The notes beneath the pieces are model-generated. The model saw only the letters and a list, made by a program, of their open reading frames with translations, was not told the origin of the DNA and ran no database searches. From positions 214,694,948-214,758,947 of the forward strand of contig NC_134082.1 in assembly GCF_000715075.1 (NCBI RefSeq): a stretch of 64,000 nt of DNA, in the 5' to 3' direction. The translations under genes were made by a program, and so were the position numbers. Origin of the DNA: Nicotiana tabacum (lineage: Eukaryota > Streptophyta > Magnoliopsida > Solanales > Solanaceae). Positions 10,601 through 23,400 of the stretch are shown one piece after another; position 1 is the stretch's first letter; every line of letters begins with the position of its first letter.

Positions 10601-11465
10601 TTAAAATTGAAAACCAATACGCTAATGACTAGTCTTTACCGACCGACAGGAAGGGTAACTCCTGAAAGGGTTGATAAGTTGTCACGCCATTCTTTTATGA
10701 GGAAATGGACCCCTCAACCACAACCTCTAGTTTGTGAAATGCCATATAAGTACTTTGTAGTAGGAGTATTTTTTCCAGAAAATAATTATCTTTGAAAACA
10801 ATAGAGCATATAATATTATTACACGGAGTTCTTTTCATGCTTTGCCAGGAACGCAAGAAAGGAAAGAAGAACCAAAGACTCATAGCCATCATCTTTGAGT
10901 TTTCCTGATCAAATTTGTTTTCTCCTTTGGCCGTTGAGCTTCCAATTTCATGTTAGGGTTCTTCCCCCCCCCCTTCCGCACAGGATTTAAATCTGCAGTC
11001 CGAGAAAGATAAAATTTGATATCTTTATGTGTATATATTAACTACCACAAGAAGAAAAAAATGAAGTTCATTGTTAGATCCGCTTAGCTTCTGGCTTTCC
11101 TTCAAATTTCAGACAATACATAGGTTTAAACCTGCAGGCTCATTTCAAGGTAAACTTTCTCAAGCTCCTTTATCTAACCCCACTTTCATTTTCCTAAACT
11201 TGAAGATCATTTTCGCGAAAAATTATTACTATACATTATGATCTCCAGTCGATCTTCATAATCTCTCTCTCTTTTTATTTATTTATCACTTCTGCTTGGT
11301 CTTTGACCTTCGGTGAATTCTTTGATAACGTGTCTGCCTATTTATAGTCTTCCAAGTCCCAACCATCAGAGATCTGATTGACTTCCGTGGTGATGCTCCT
11401 GCTCCTAAAGTTGCAAAAGCGGTACTCATTTCACTGTGGACAAGTATTTCTGATCTCTTCCATCC
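10601..11465 (+). promoter_or_regulatory. Upstream and 5' leader region of the NIPA8-type gene
   Basis: This is the stretch before the first coding exon. It holds a C-run near 10965, CT-rich sequence and TATTTATAG at 11339. TTTCAAGGTAAAC near 11145 would serve as the donor of a leader intron, with a likely acceptor in the CT-rich DNA before 11440. None of these sites can be proven from sequence alone, and the transcription start is not resolved. Confidence 0.35.
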
Positions 11466-14400
11466 ATGGGCGAGTGGGTAATTGGAGCGGTTATCAACTT
11501 GTTTGGTAGCGTTGCCATTAACTTTGGAACCAACCTCCTTAAATTAGGTCATGACGAGGTACTTTCTACCCTATATCTTACACAACTACCTGCCCTGTGC
11601 TTTGCTTATTTTTCCCTTCACAGCTCTACTTTTGCTATTTTTTAATTTATGGTCGTATAGGTAGTCTTAGAGTTTAGCCAAATGTGTCATTGCTTAACTT
11701 AGAAAAGAGGAAATTGATTAGCTCTAGGTCTAAGTTTGGTCAAGTATGGTGTCCATGTCTACGTCAAATTATAATTATTGGGACCTCCATATTTTATCAT
11801 ATGCAAGACTTTTTTTTGTTGATAAGAAAGTAAAAAAGAAGTCTTTCATTTCATGCTCAAATCTGGAATGCAAGACTTGCTGCTCCAAAGGGAATACGTT
11901 GGCATTGAACTTAAGCTTTATCCACTTTTCCAATTGTTTCTTTTCTCTCTCTATTTTTACTTTTTTTTTTTAATCAAAGGAAATAGGATTCCCAATGGTA
12001 GTTTTGAGTTGACGGATGACTTTATACAAATAACTTGTTTGTTTGTACACTTCCATTCCCATTACACCTGTCTATATATGGGTTTCTCTTTTAGTCACAA
12101 ACATTGATTGGACGCAATAAGAAGTATTCATGATGCATCAACGTTGAATTTAACATGACATTGTCTGCTTAGGCGTTATTTTTTTCTCTCTACAAACTTG
12201 GACGAGAGAGATGGATAGAGCATGTTCTTTTAGCCTTACTAATCTATCCAACAATCTCAAATGTGAGTATTAAAGCAGATAATAGTGACTCAATACGGTT
12301 GGGCTACAAATGGAATTGTGATACACTTTGGTTATGCGGTGTTATAACATAGCTGCATAAGAAGTGACTCAAATACTTATTGATTTTAGAGATTGCAATA
12401 TGGTTGGATGGAGGATGTGATTGAAGCTGGTCAGTGTCTTTCCATAGGTAATATTACACATATATGAAGCAAGAATGTTTGGTTTTAACTTTTAGGGTGA
12501 TAAGTGCGAGCAGGAAGTAAGAAGAGTGGACTCCCATGCGTTCGAAACCTGTACCTAAGTGGCATAGGGCAGGGAGCTCAGTGAGCTACTGAGCTCCCCA
12601 ATAATCACCCAAAAGTGGGTTGCAAGAGTAATTCTTGAGGCAAACGATTAGGGGCTTAGGCCTTAGGAGTGGAGGATGCCCCGAGAGTGGCCAATTAATC
12701 TGTCCATATCATATTAACCACCTTATCGCATGTGATTGTTCCATCTCATGGGGATTGGGTTTTAAAGAAGAGGCCTTTTATTGGTTACCAAGCATTAGCT
12801 AATTATGAAGGATTCAAGGAATATCCAGTCTTCTCCTTTTCTGCCACCAACCTATTGATAGCAATACGGAGTGATATACTGTTTCCTATTTCCGTCATTC
12901 TGTCCAAGGCAGTCTTTTTCCCCCCTTATCCAGTAAGCTTCTTTTGTTTAATCGCCATTGTAATATATCACAAAGGTATGTAAGGAGTTTATCAGCCAAC
13001 GGAACGTTATCTACGTGTTACCTAATTTACTCACTCCGTTTCAATTTATGTGACACACTTTCCTTATTAGTTCGTTCCAAAAAGAATGATACATTTTTAT
13101 ATTTGGAAATAACTTTACTTAAACTTTTTATTTTAGCTATTTTACTCGTGAGAAAATTTTGTAGCTGTACAAATGTTAATGACCCAGTAAAGCTTTTAAG
13201 ACCACAAGTTTCAAAAGTCTTTTTTTTCTTAAACTTTGTGCCTAATCAAATTACGTCACATAAATTGAAATGGAGGGAGTATGTATCTTGACATCTCCTC
13301 TTCACATGTCCGAACTATCTCAACCTCGTTTTCCATATCTTGTCCACTGCGGAGACCATACATACCTTGCCCCGATTATCTTCATTTCTAACTATATCCC
13401 TCCTAGTATTTGACTGCCATGTGTTCAATGGTTGGAATTAGTATAATCCCCTAAGATCATATGCATTTTATATTTATCCGCTGCATGTTATGAGAGGTTG
13501 GAGTAATGATTTATTGTTCTGACAGTATTTTGATATTTTTTGTTCTTTTCTTTCTTTTCTTGTTATCCTCCTTACCGGAGGCTCAACTTGTATTTTCTTA
13601 GCAGCTCTAATGAATCATAAGTATTTCAGAGGGAGAAGCACTCTGTGCTGGGTAATGAGGGAACAGATGTAAAAGCTACGATGAAGCCTATTATATACTT
13701 CCAAACATGGAGAGTTGGTAAGCATTGCTTTCGTTTATCCCATTACAAGTATCTGATCCTTTTCTTTTACTGTATTGATGATGTGAACTTTGAAGCAGGT
13801 ATTGTATTCTTTGCTATAGGAAATTGTCTCAATTTCATTTCATTTGGATATGCTGCTCAGGTCAGTACTTATTGGTTCTAGTTCTAATTTGTCTTCATAT
13901 TTCGTGGGCTATATTGACTTTTGGCAAGGGAAGTAGGTAGATTTGAGATAGGGGGAGGGAAGAGGGAAGAGGGAAGAGGGAGAGATTACAACCAACTTGC
14001 CCAATGTTGTGTTGGCGTGTAAATTAATGGGGTTAGTGCTTGTAAGGTTTGGGCTATAACCCAACTTACCCAAACTTATTTCTCCTTAATTCTTATCTTT
14101 CACTGAATCTCTTTCAGAAAAGGCCCAACATCTGGAGAATAAGAGGGGAAAAAGAATCAAAATAAAATTAAGTGTTCTTGCTCAACATCCACTTCTTTGC
14201 ATTTTCATTTTCTTTACTTGCCTTTTCATTTTACTGTTATAAAAGGTGTTGAAACAAGCTTGTGAAGGTGTGTGATAGACATTATATTTGGTGAACAAGC
14301 CTCATAGGTATTATCTATTGAAAATGATTTCATGTTGTCTAAAAATGATTTTTGATTTACTTATTAAAAAGAAAAGGTTTTTTGATTTAGTTTAACCTCC

Positions 14401-17400
14401 TTTTTCTTGGTTTTCATTTTTTGTTTCAGAATTTCTACTAACTGATTTCCCATGGTTGAAATGGTGCTTAACTCGAAATTGTTTGTTTAAAAGAAATAAG
14501 ACAAATAAAATAGATTCTTGCCTTTCTCCTAATTTTATTTTCATAGTTTACTTTTTATTGAAGATGAATATAAAATAAAGAAAAGTTTCCTCTTATTGCT
14601 AGTTTTTCTTGGAGGTTGTTCAAACAATTCAATTGGTACTAGAACAGGTACTTGGCTTGAATCTCACCGCCACATGGGTGAAAAATAGAAGTTTATCCCC
14701 CTCTTATTGTTTAACCTTTTATATGAGGTAGTGATAATATCCACAAAACCTTACAATTAGCAGGTGGTCGTTGCCAAGTTAAATGAACTATGAGTCCAAG
14801 TAGTATTCCCATGAGAAACTAGTTCATTAGAAAGTAAATATTTTTGATGAAGATCAATTAGAAAGTAAATAATAGGTTTATCACAAATATTTGTTGGTTC
14901 AAATGATCACTTATTATGAAATCGTTAAGTAGACTAATTTTAATTACTAAAACAACCAATTATGCAACTGAAAATAACACTTTAGGACGAAACCAATGAA
15001 TAGAAACCTTGGGTTATGAATCCCCTTTCTTCCTAATTGTGGTAGTTTTCAATCTTCTAGCCTTGGGCACGTAACTACTCACACTAATCTGCCAATTATA
15101 GAAGAGTCTTTTCGTCAAAGGCTCATTCGAGAGGTGCTTAAGCCCTGAAGGTCAGTAAAGGAAGCTTTGCCTCGCTTAAGTTGCGCTTTTGTGTAGGCAA
15201 GGCAATAAGCCATGTGCCTCATTGCCCATGAGTTGTATTTTGAGTAGAAAGGGCAGCCCGGTGCACAAGGTATCCCGCGTTCACACAGGATCCCGGGAAG
15301 GGCCTCACCCAAGGGGTGTGAAGTAGACAGCTACCGTAGCATTAATGACTGCTTCCGCGGCTTACCGTTGTTCCAAGGCTCCCCTTCTGTACCTTGAGTA
15401 GATCGTTACTAAAGCAAATATAATTGGAAAATAAGTATATGAATTGTTAAGCGAATGAATTTATTACCTTTTTTCTCGAATTGCATATATATTTTTATTT
15501 TTTACCTTCATTGCGCCTTTTCTTACTAAAGGCCACACTTTGGTTGCCTTTGAGCTTAAAGCACCAATAGACCTGGAGTGCTTTTTAGAGCTTTTCACCC
15601 TTGACAACACTGCATTTAGCATAGGAGGATTAGTTAGAATGCTTTAGTAATAAGCCTAACTCTATGGATATGCAGGATGGAAGGATATCTTCCGACTCTC
15701 AGTCACAAATTAACCTAAGTAGCTCAATTAATTAGTTAATCTGGCGTTGTTCAATATGAACTGATTTGAGTTCCCGTCCCAACGTCCTATTCAACCTATT
15801 ATGGACACCCTACTTGTTGATTAGACTAGTAGAAAAAATACAAAGCAAGATTGAACAAATGAACATTCATCCAAGAATAACAAGAGTGGAAGAATCATAT
15901 TAGATTAACAAAAGCATTTGTGGTTCATCACAATCCTTGCTAGGACGGTTAGTTATAATTCATATTCAAGAACAATGCAAAACATAGATAGATAAAAAAA
16001 TCCATGAAAGGATATGAATAAAAAGAATAAGATTCAGGGAAAACAATATATCTTAGTCTTCAATCAGATAACTCTCCTAAGGTTGTGTTCTTTGCGTTGA
16101 AAGGAATCCCAAGGGTTGTTCTCCATCAAATGCTTAGATTTTAAGAATCAAAAGATGACTATTTAAAGCTTAGGGTTAAAAAGTTGCGGTCACAGTCACA
16201 CCGGTAAAAAAGAAAAAGGAAAAAAGAAAGGAGAGTTGCGGTCGCAATTACCATCGCGGTTTGAACACTAGCTCAAATCAATTTCAGCACTTCAATTTGG
16301 CAGTCGGGAGTTAAGGTGCCGCAGTCGCTGCAGTACTTGGAACTCTTATCTCAGTTGGACTTCTTTTTCTCTCTCTCTTCTATTCGTCATTTTTTATTTC
16401 CATCTTGCTTTCTCATTACCACTTCTCATCTAATCTTCTTCCTATGCATAAACACACAACCATGAGATTTATCCAAAAATTAATCGAAAACGACTAAAGA
16501 ATAAGTGCAATTGATACTTGATAGGGGAATTGCCACAAATATTATGCAAAATATCACACTTATCAGGTGGTTCACACAATTCAATACAATTTGCTTGTAT
16601 TTTGACTAATCTATGAAGTAAATCATGCATAACTTAATTTACATTGATGTAGCATAATGGTAAAATCTTAATATGGATAGCTTCTTAGTTCTTAGTCGTT
16701 ATTCAACACACGTGAGTGAACTTAGTACTTATGTTGCTACTTTTAGAAAAGTAAAGAAAAGAATAAAAAGAAATTGGTCTAAACAGAAATAGGGCTTTAG
16801 TTTTTTCTTTAACTGACAGGTTTACAAGAAGTCCAGCGGTTGGGTACCAGCATATAGCCAGTTGGACTACAGGGATGTAACCTGTTCGGTGTACTAGTGA
16901 CTACAAGGATTGGGTGTACCATCAAGGCTAATATTTCGCTCCCATCCCTGATTTGGTCACCTTCCCAGCCCATCAAACATTTTGCTGGTCAGGTTGATTA
17001 CAATAGAAGGATCAAAGATTGATACTGCTGCAGTTATTCTCCTGCTCATCTCTTTGCGTGACAAATTATCTGTTGGCTTTTACACAGTATCAGTGCATTA
17101 GCAGCAATGTTTACCTTTCTTTGATGATGTATATTTTTGTTTTTTCCCTTCATCATCGTGGCATTTCCTTTTCGGCAGTCACTTCTAGCAGCTTTGGGAT
17201 CTATACAATTTGTCTCAAACATCGCCTTTGCCTACTTTGTTTTGAACAAAACAGTGACAATCAAGTAAGCTAACATTTAAACTTCTTCTATCAAAATCAA
17301 TAAGGATCTGAGTCTAAACTACCTGCAATTCAGAGAATTGATTGTTGATTTATAGTACTTCCTCTATTCCAATTTAGATGACACTTTTTCCTTATTAGTC

Positions 17401-20400
17401 CGTTCTAAAAAGAATGACACATTTCTGCAATTGGAAATAATTCAACTTTAAACTGTTCATTTGCTCCATTTTACCCTTAATGAAAAGCTTTTATAACCAC
17501 ACAAATGTCATGGCCCACAAAGCTTTTACCTCTTAAGCTTTTAAGACCACAAGTTTCAAAAGTCTTTTTTTCTTCTTAAACTCCGTGCCGAGTCAAACTA
17601 CCTCATCTAAATTGAAACGGAGGGAGTAATTATTATCCTTGTTATACAAGCTACAGTCTGATAATATCTTTCGCATTGCAGAGTATTGGTAGCTACTGCC
17701 TTTATTGTTCTTGGAAACATCTTTCTTGTAGCCTTTGGCAACCACCAGTCACCTGGTATGTGATGGAAGGTGAAGATTGTTGTTTTTGTTATTATATCTT
17801 TGTTTTACCATGTGTCGTTTATAATTGTCCTATATCATGACTGTAAAAAAGATTGGGTGTCTTCCACAGAGTGTCATATTTGTAGAGTATCATATCTTTT
17901 CTAGGTTCTCTCAATATTGGTATACTACTTGTATATGGGAGTTGCTCCCAGTATAAATAAATTTTTTTACCTTGTAAGAAAAATGTCTCATGCCATGAAA
18001 ATCTTCGGGTTTAACGCAACCGGAAAAGTTAGATTATGAGGTGAGGATTGTTCAAAATCATATGAAGAGCCCATTTCCTCAGCCAATGTGGGACACTTCA
18101 GAGTAAATGGGGATGCTAAGAATTTTTTCAAACAATAGAAAGATGTCATTCTTGAAGACATACTAAAAAGAAAGTGTGTCACATAAAATGGGATTCAGGG
18201 AGTAACTTTTTAACATATTTCAAACTTTGCATATGTACAAGCATATGCTCCGGTTTCTTGTAATGCATGATTGTTATATGCTTCATTACCTTATGAAAAA
18301 CCAAACAAAAAAAAAGAACAAAAGATTGTTACATGCTCCCAACAGATTATAATTTATTAGCTTCCTTTGTTTGTAGTTTACACGCCGGAGCAGTTGGCTG
18401 AGAAGTACAGCAACATTACGTTTCTTCTTTACAGTCTCACTTTGGTCTTAGTTGTTGCTTTACATCATTCAATATACAAGTAAGTCATGATGGTACAGTC
18501 AATAATTTCTGCACATTCTTTTAGTATCAAGTCATAGTATATTGTTTATGTAATGTGCCAAGTTACGCTGACTTCTAAAAACTTAGCCTGCTAGAAGTAA
18601 TGTACTTGGGATATATTCCTTCAAAGTAAGTTTCATGTGAAAATGAAAACCATTGGCTATAAATTGTGCCGCTTGCTCCTTATGTTGTCTCTCCCGCCTT
18701 CCTCTTGCGCATCAACTTGTTCTTCGTTCTCCAAGCATACTTATTCCTGCCACAGCTAAAGTGACTACTATAAGAATTGCTATGTACCCCTTCCTATTCT
18801 TCATGGCTATAATTATACTCAAATAACTACTTAAGTGAGAGTATTTCTACTTTTATAAATCAGGTTCACAGGGGATTGCTCTTAGTTGTTTTATATGTTC
18901 AATGGAGTTAAGTGCCCAGGAAACTAGTTTAAATAGACAAAGTGAGCCTTAGCTGATACCTTCAGGGGCTAAGTTTAATATTCTACATTTTGATAATCTT
19001 TACTGAAAAGATTGCTCTCCTTCACAACATATCATTTGGTTCCATTCTTAAATTTCATAACCAATCAAACCAGAACCAATAAAATGGGCAGTGGGAGTAA
19101 AAATTAGCAGGAATTACAGGGTCACCGTTGCATTTAGAGGCACGTATACTGGTAAATGTAGAAGTGGACGCTAAGGAGCTGTTTGGTCAGAAGTTTTTAG
19201 AAAGAGAAACTCTCCCTTCTCTCTAGATTCTCCCTGGTTTCAGAAATACAATGCTCTCGACAATCGAACTGCTTATTTCTGGACTGATACAAATTTTCCA
19301 AGTAACACGAGACTTTTTTTTGGAGTGAAATATCATTAAAGGCATCCATTGCGGCAGACTGTCCCATCCTATTGACCAGTTGAAAATTTCCTCTGATGAG
19401 GTTGTCCTGAGTGAGGCATGCCCCTTTTAGCGCAGTCCAAATGAAGCGTGATATCTTTGGGGGGAGCTTGGTTTTCCAAACTAATTTCCAGTGCCATAGA
19501 TTGACCATCATCTTATTAAAGCTCAAATGTAGCCTGCTGTTGACTGTGTAAATACTGCTGTAACTCCATTTCAAACTGTCTCCAACCTGATTATCAATGT
19601 TGCAATTCTCCAGATTTTTATGCAAAGTCGAGAGATCTTCTATTTCCTACTCGTGTAAGTTCTTCCTTAGGTTAAGTTCCAGGAGTTACCATCTCTGTGC
19701 TGAGAAATAGAAGAGTTTTGGTATCTGGCTATGCTGAGTAGGTTTGGAAAGCTTTCTTCAGTGTGGAATCTCCTATCCATTTGTCTAACCAAAATCTAAT
19801 GTGATTCCCATCCCCCTACCTCAAAGTGAGTGTTCGTGAAGAATTCCCCCCATAGTTTATTTATGGTCTTCCACAATCCAGTTCCATGCGCTAGTCTGGT
19901 TGGTTTGGTACACCAGTGAGTGCTACTGCGATGTTTAGCCATAGTTACCTCCTCCCGTAGACCCTTGATTAAACCTCCAGTGCCACTTCATAAGCATGCA
20001 CTTACCATGTATCATGTATAGCAAGATCTTTGATACTGAGGCCACCAAAAGCTTTAGGGAGAGTGACTTTGGATCACTTCACCAGGTGTAATTTGTGTGC
20101 TTAACTGTCGCTTTCCCATAAAAAAGTACTTCTAATTTTGTCAAGCTGCTTTAAGATTTAAGACTTTGGCAAGGAGGGGAAAAAGAGACATACACTGTTG
20201 ATCCTTCCTCCTAATGAGAGATACTGTTTTTGCCATGTAGTAAGTCTTTTCTCAAAATTTTCAACAACCCTATTCCATATTTCAGCCGACTTGTGTTTGG
20301 CACTCAAAGGAAGGTCCAAATAAGTGGATGGAAAGCAACCAACATTGCAGCACATGATAACCAACTCCACTAGATCAGGTACCATATTAAGAGGGTAAAT

Positions 20401-23400
20401 TACACTTTTCAGCATGTAATATGGAGACCAGACATTGCTTCTAAAATCATGAGGGTGAGGTTTAGGTATAGAACTTAGGTTTTTTCAGCACCATATAAAA
20501 AATGTGTCATCTGCAAGAGTAGATGTGAGATAGACACAGAGTTAACACAACTATTTCCTATCCTGAAACCCTCGGGCCACAGTATCTGCTTGGATTTTTC
20601 TAGCATACAGCTAAGCCCCTCCATATCAAGGATGAAGAGGAAAGATGAAAGAGGATCGCCTGTTTGATTGCTCTCATAGGAAAAAAGAAACCTACTGAAC
20701 TTCTGTTCATAAGGATAGAATACTTGACTATACATGTTGTATCTTATCCATCTAATCCACTTTTACCCAAAGCCCATCTTCCTGAGTATTGAGATTAAGA
20801 ATGCCCAATTTAGCTTGTCAAAGTCTTTTTCAATGTCAAACTTGAATAGGAGACTTGCTTCCCCATTTTTCTCCTTCCAATTCAGGACTTCATTAGCAAT
20901 GAGTAGCATCTATGATTTGCCTGCCTTTAATACAATCATTTTGGTACCCTGAACCTGAAACCAGTTTTCTAATTATCCTTCCGTCTTTCAGCCAGCACCT
21001 TATCTGTGATTTTGTAGAAACTGACAATAAGGCTGATAGGTCATAGGTATGTAGTCACTGAGTGCTGGCTCCCTTTCTTTTTGGAGCGAGGGCAATGAAT
21101 GAAGCATTGAAGGACTTTACCATGTGACAGTTGTGATGAAAGTGATTGAGGGCTCCAAGCACCTCATATTTGACTATGTCCCAATTCTTATGATAAAATG
21201 CCATTGTAAAACCATTAGGTCCGCAAGCTTTATCAGGAGTACATGAGTTGATAGCAACTAGCACTTCTTCCTCACCAAAGTCTGTCTCTAGATCCTCCCT
21301 TTCTTCTACTGCTAAACATCCCATCCCTTTAAAAGTGGCTGTAGGTCTCCAGCTTTCATCCTGAATGAAGATTCTGATAGAAGTTGAGAATTTCTTCCTT
21401 GATGAGTTCTTTATCTTCAATAATCTACTCCCCCACCAATAATTTCTCAATGTTAATATCTTCTGAAAGAATTTGGTGTTTTTGTCACCATCCTTCAACC
21501 ACAAATACCTAGATTTTTGTCTCCATGAGACTGCTGGATTTCCACTTTAAAGTTCATAATTTGAGTTTTTTCCTCCTGGGTTTGCATTCATCCTTAGGTA
21601 GCTTGTTCAAATAGGAGGAGTTCATCCAATGCTTTGCTTGCCCTGATTTCCACCTTGAGAAAAAAGCTTCTCTGTTAGTTAATTGGAATTATTTGAGACA
21701 ACTGAGAATTTGAAGACAAATTAATAGGGAATATGGAGTAGTCTGCTCCCAGGAAACGGATATCCTTCTAAGCATCTCAGCAGTACAGAGCATGATGTTA
21801 AAATTTGAAAAACAAGGAATCATGATTTGTCATGTTTTCTGTAGACCTATATTGGAAAAAGAGGATCCTTATCTTGGTAGTTCTTGCAAATCTAATGTTA
21901 GTCATGCAGGAGAGGAGAATTATTGCTTGCTGTACCGATGAATGAAAATAAGCCCTGTTGGCGCATGCTGCTTCCATTTTCATATGCAGTTGTTTCAGGT
22001 GCTGTTGGATCATGTTCAGTATTGTTTGCAAAGTCTCTGTAAGTGGCATACATGGTTCTTTGCCTTCTGATGGAAGAGCTGGATCTTATACATTTGACCC
22101 TGGTTACTTCTGTTTTGTAGTTCAAACATGTTAAGATTGTCCATGTCAAGTGGTTATTCATTGCACAGCTGGTTCACGTATTCCATGCTCCTGTTGTTTC
22201 TTAGTACAGCTGGGTTTTGGGTAATAGAATGATGGACTTGTTCGTTGCATTGTCATTCAATTGTTGTAATATTGAATACTTGAACATGTGTTTCTTTAAC
22301 TGATTCTGTTCTCGAATTTATTATTGTCGCAGATGGCAAGGTTAAATGAAGGACTTTCGTTCTTTGATGCAATACTTATCGTCCCTATGTTTCAAATCGC
22401 TTGGACTTTTTTCTCCATTTGTACAGGATTTGTGTACTTTCAGGAATACCAGGTTTGCTCTTTCTCCAGTGTGTACGGAAGGGCATGTGCATCTCCTCGC
22501 TTTTTCGCCCTTTCTAAGATGAATGTAAAGAATGAGAAAAGGATAGATTCTGAGAATAAATTGCTTGATTGTTTTCTCAAGTATGTTGGAGTTTAAATAG
22601 TTTTTGCAAGTAATCCTAAAAGGAAAGAAAAATAATTCCTATTTTTAATTACACAGTTATAAGGATTCTAAACCTTTCCCATATTTACAACGAATGAGCT
22701 CTTGCCATACTAATAATTTCTCGATTGGTAACTCTCTGTCAAGTTGGAGTGTACATATTTTATGCTTTTTTTTTTTTTTTAATTTTTTATTGTATGGTCT
22801 TAATATGCCACTAATACACTAAATTGTGGTGCGACGTGACTTTGTCAGAATACCTGCTAATTGTTCACTCGGTTTGATAAAAGCTGTCGAAGTGCACCTT
22901 TGACTCAAACTTTTGCCGAATGAATGACAATTTACTTCTCTATGCTTTGTTCTCTCATGAAATACCGGGTTTAGAGCAATGTGTATTGCAGCTTGATTGT
23001 CACAGATCAATTGAGTTGGTGCATCTCCTCCACGCCTCAACTCTTTAAGAAGTTGCTTTAGCGACATAAGCTCACATGTAGCCTAAGCCATTACTTGGTA
23101 TTCTGCCTTTGCGCTTGATCTAGCTGCTACATCTTACTTTTTGCTTTTTCGGTGCAATAGATTTCCTCCTATAATAAGACCACAGTTCTGGTTATAAAAA
23201 AAAATAAGACCACAGTTCTAATTACACAATTATTTGGATTCTAAACCTTTCTCATATTTATAAGAAGTTGTTTCAACATTGAACTTTTCAAGTGAGTTTA
23301 CAGACGAAAAACTAATACATTTTGAATTTACACAGGTATTTGATGCTTTAAGAACAACAATGTTCATTCTTGGAATGATTTCTGTGTTTGTGGGCATTTC

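Noticed and set aside
16150..16340. GC-rich inverted GTTGCGGTCGCAA motifs in intron 3 as a regulatory element
   Set aside because: Only a few loose copies are present and they resemble sequence common in solanaceous repeats. There is not enough structure to claim a site.
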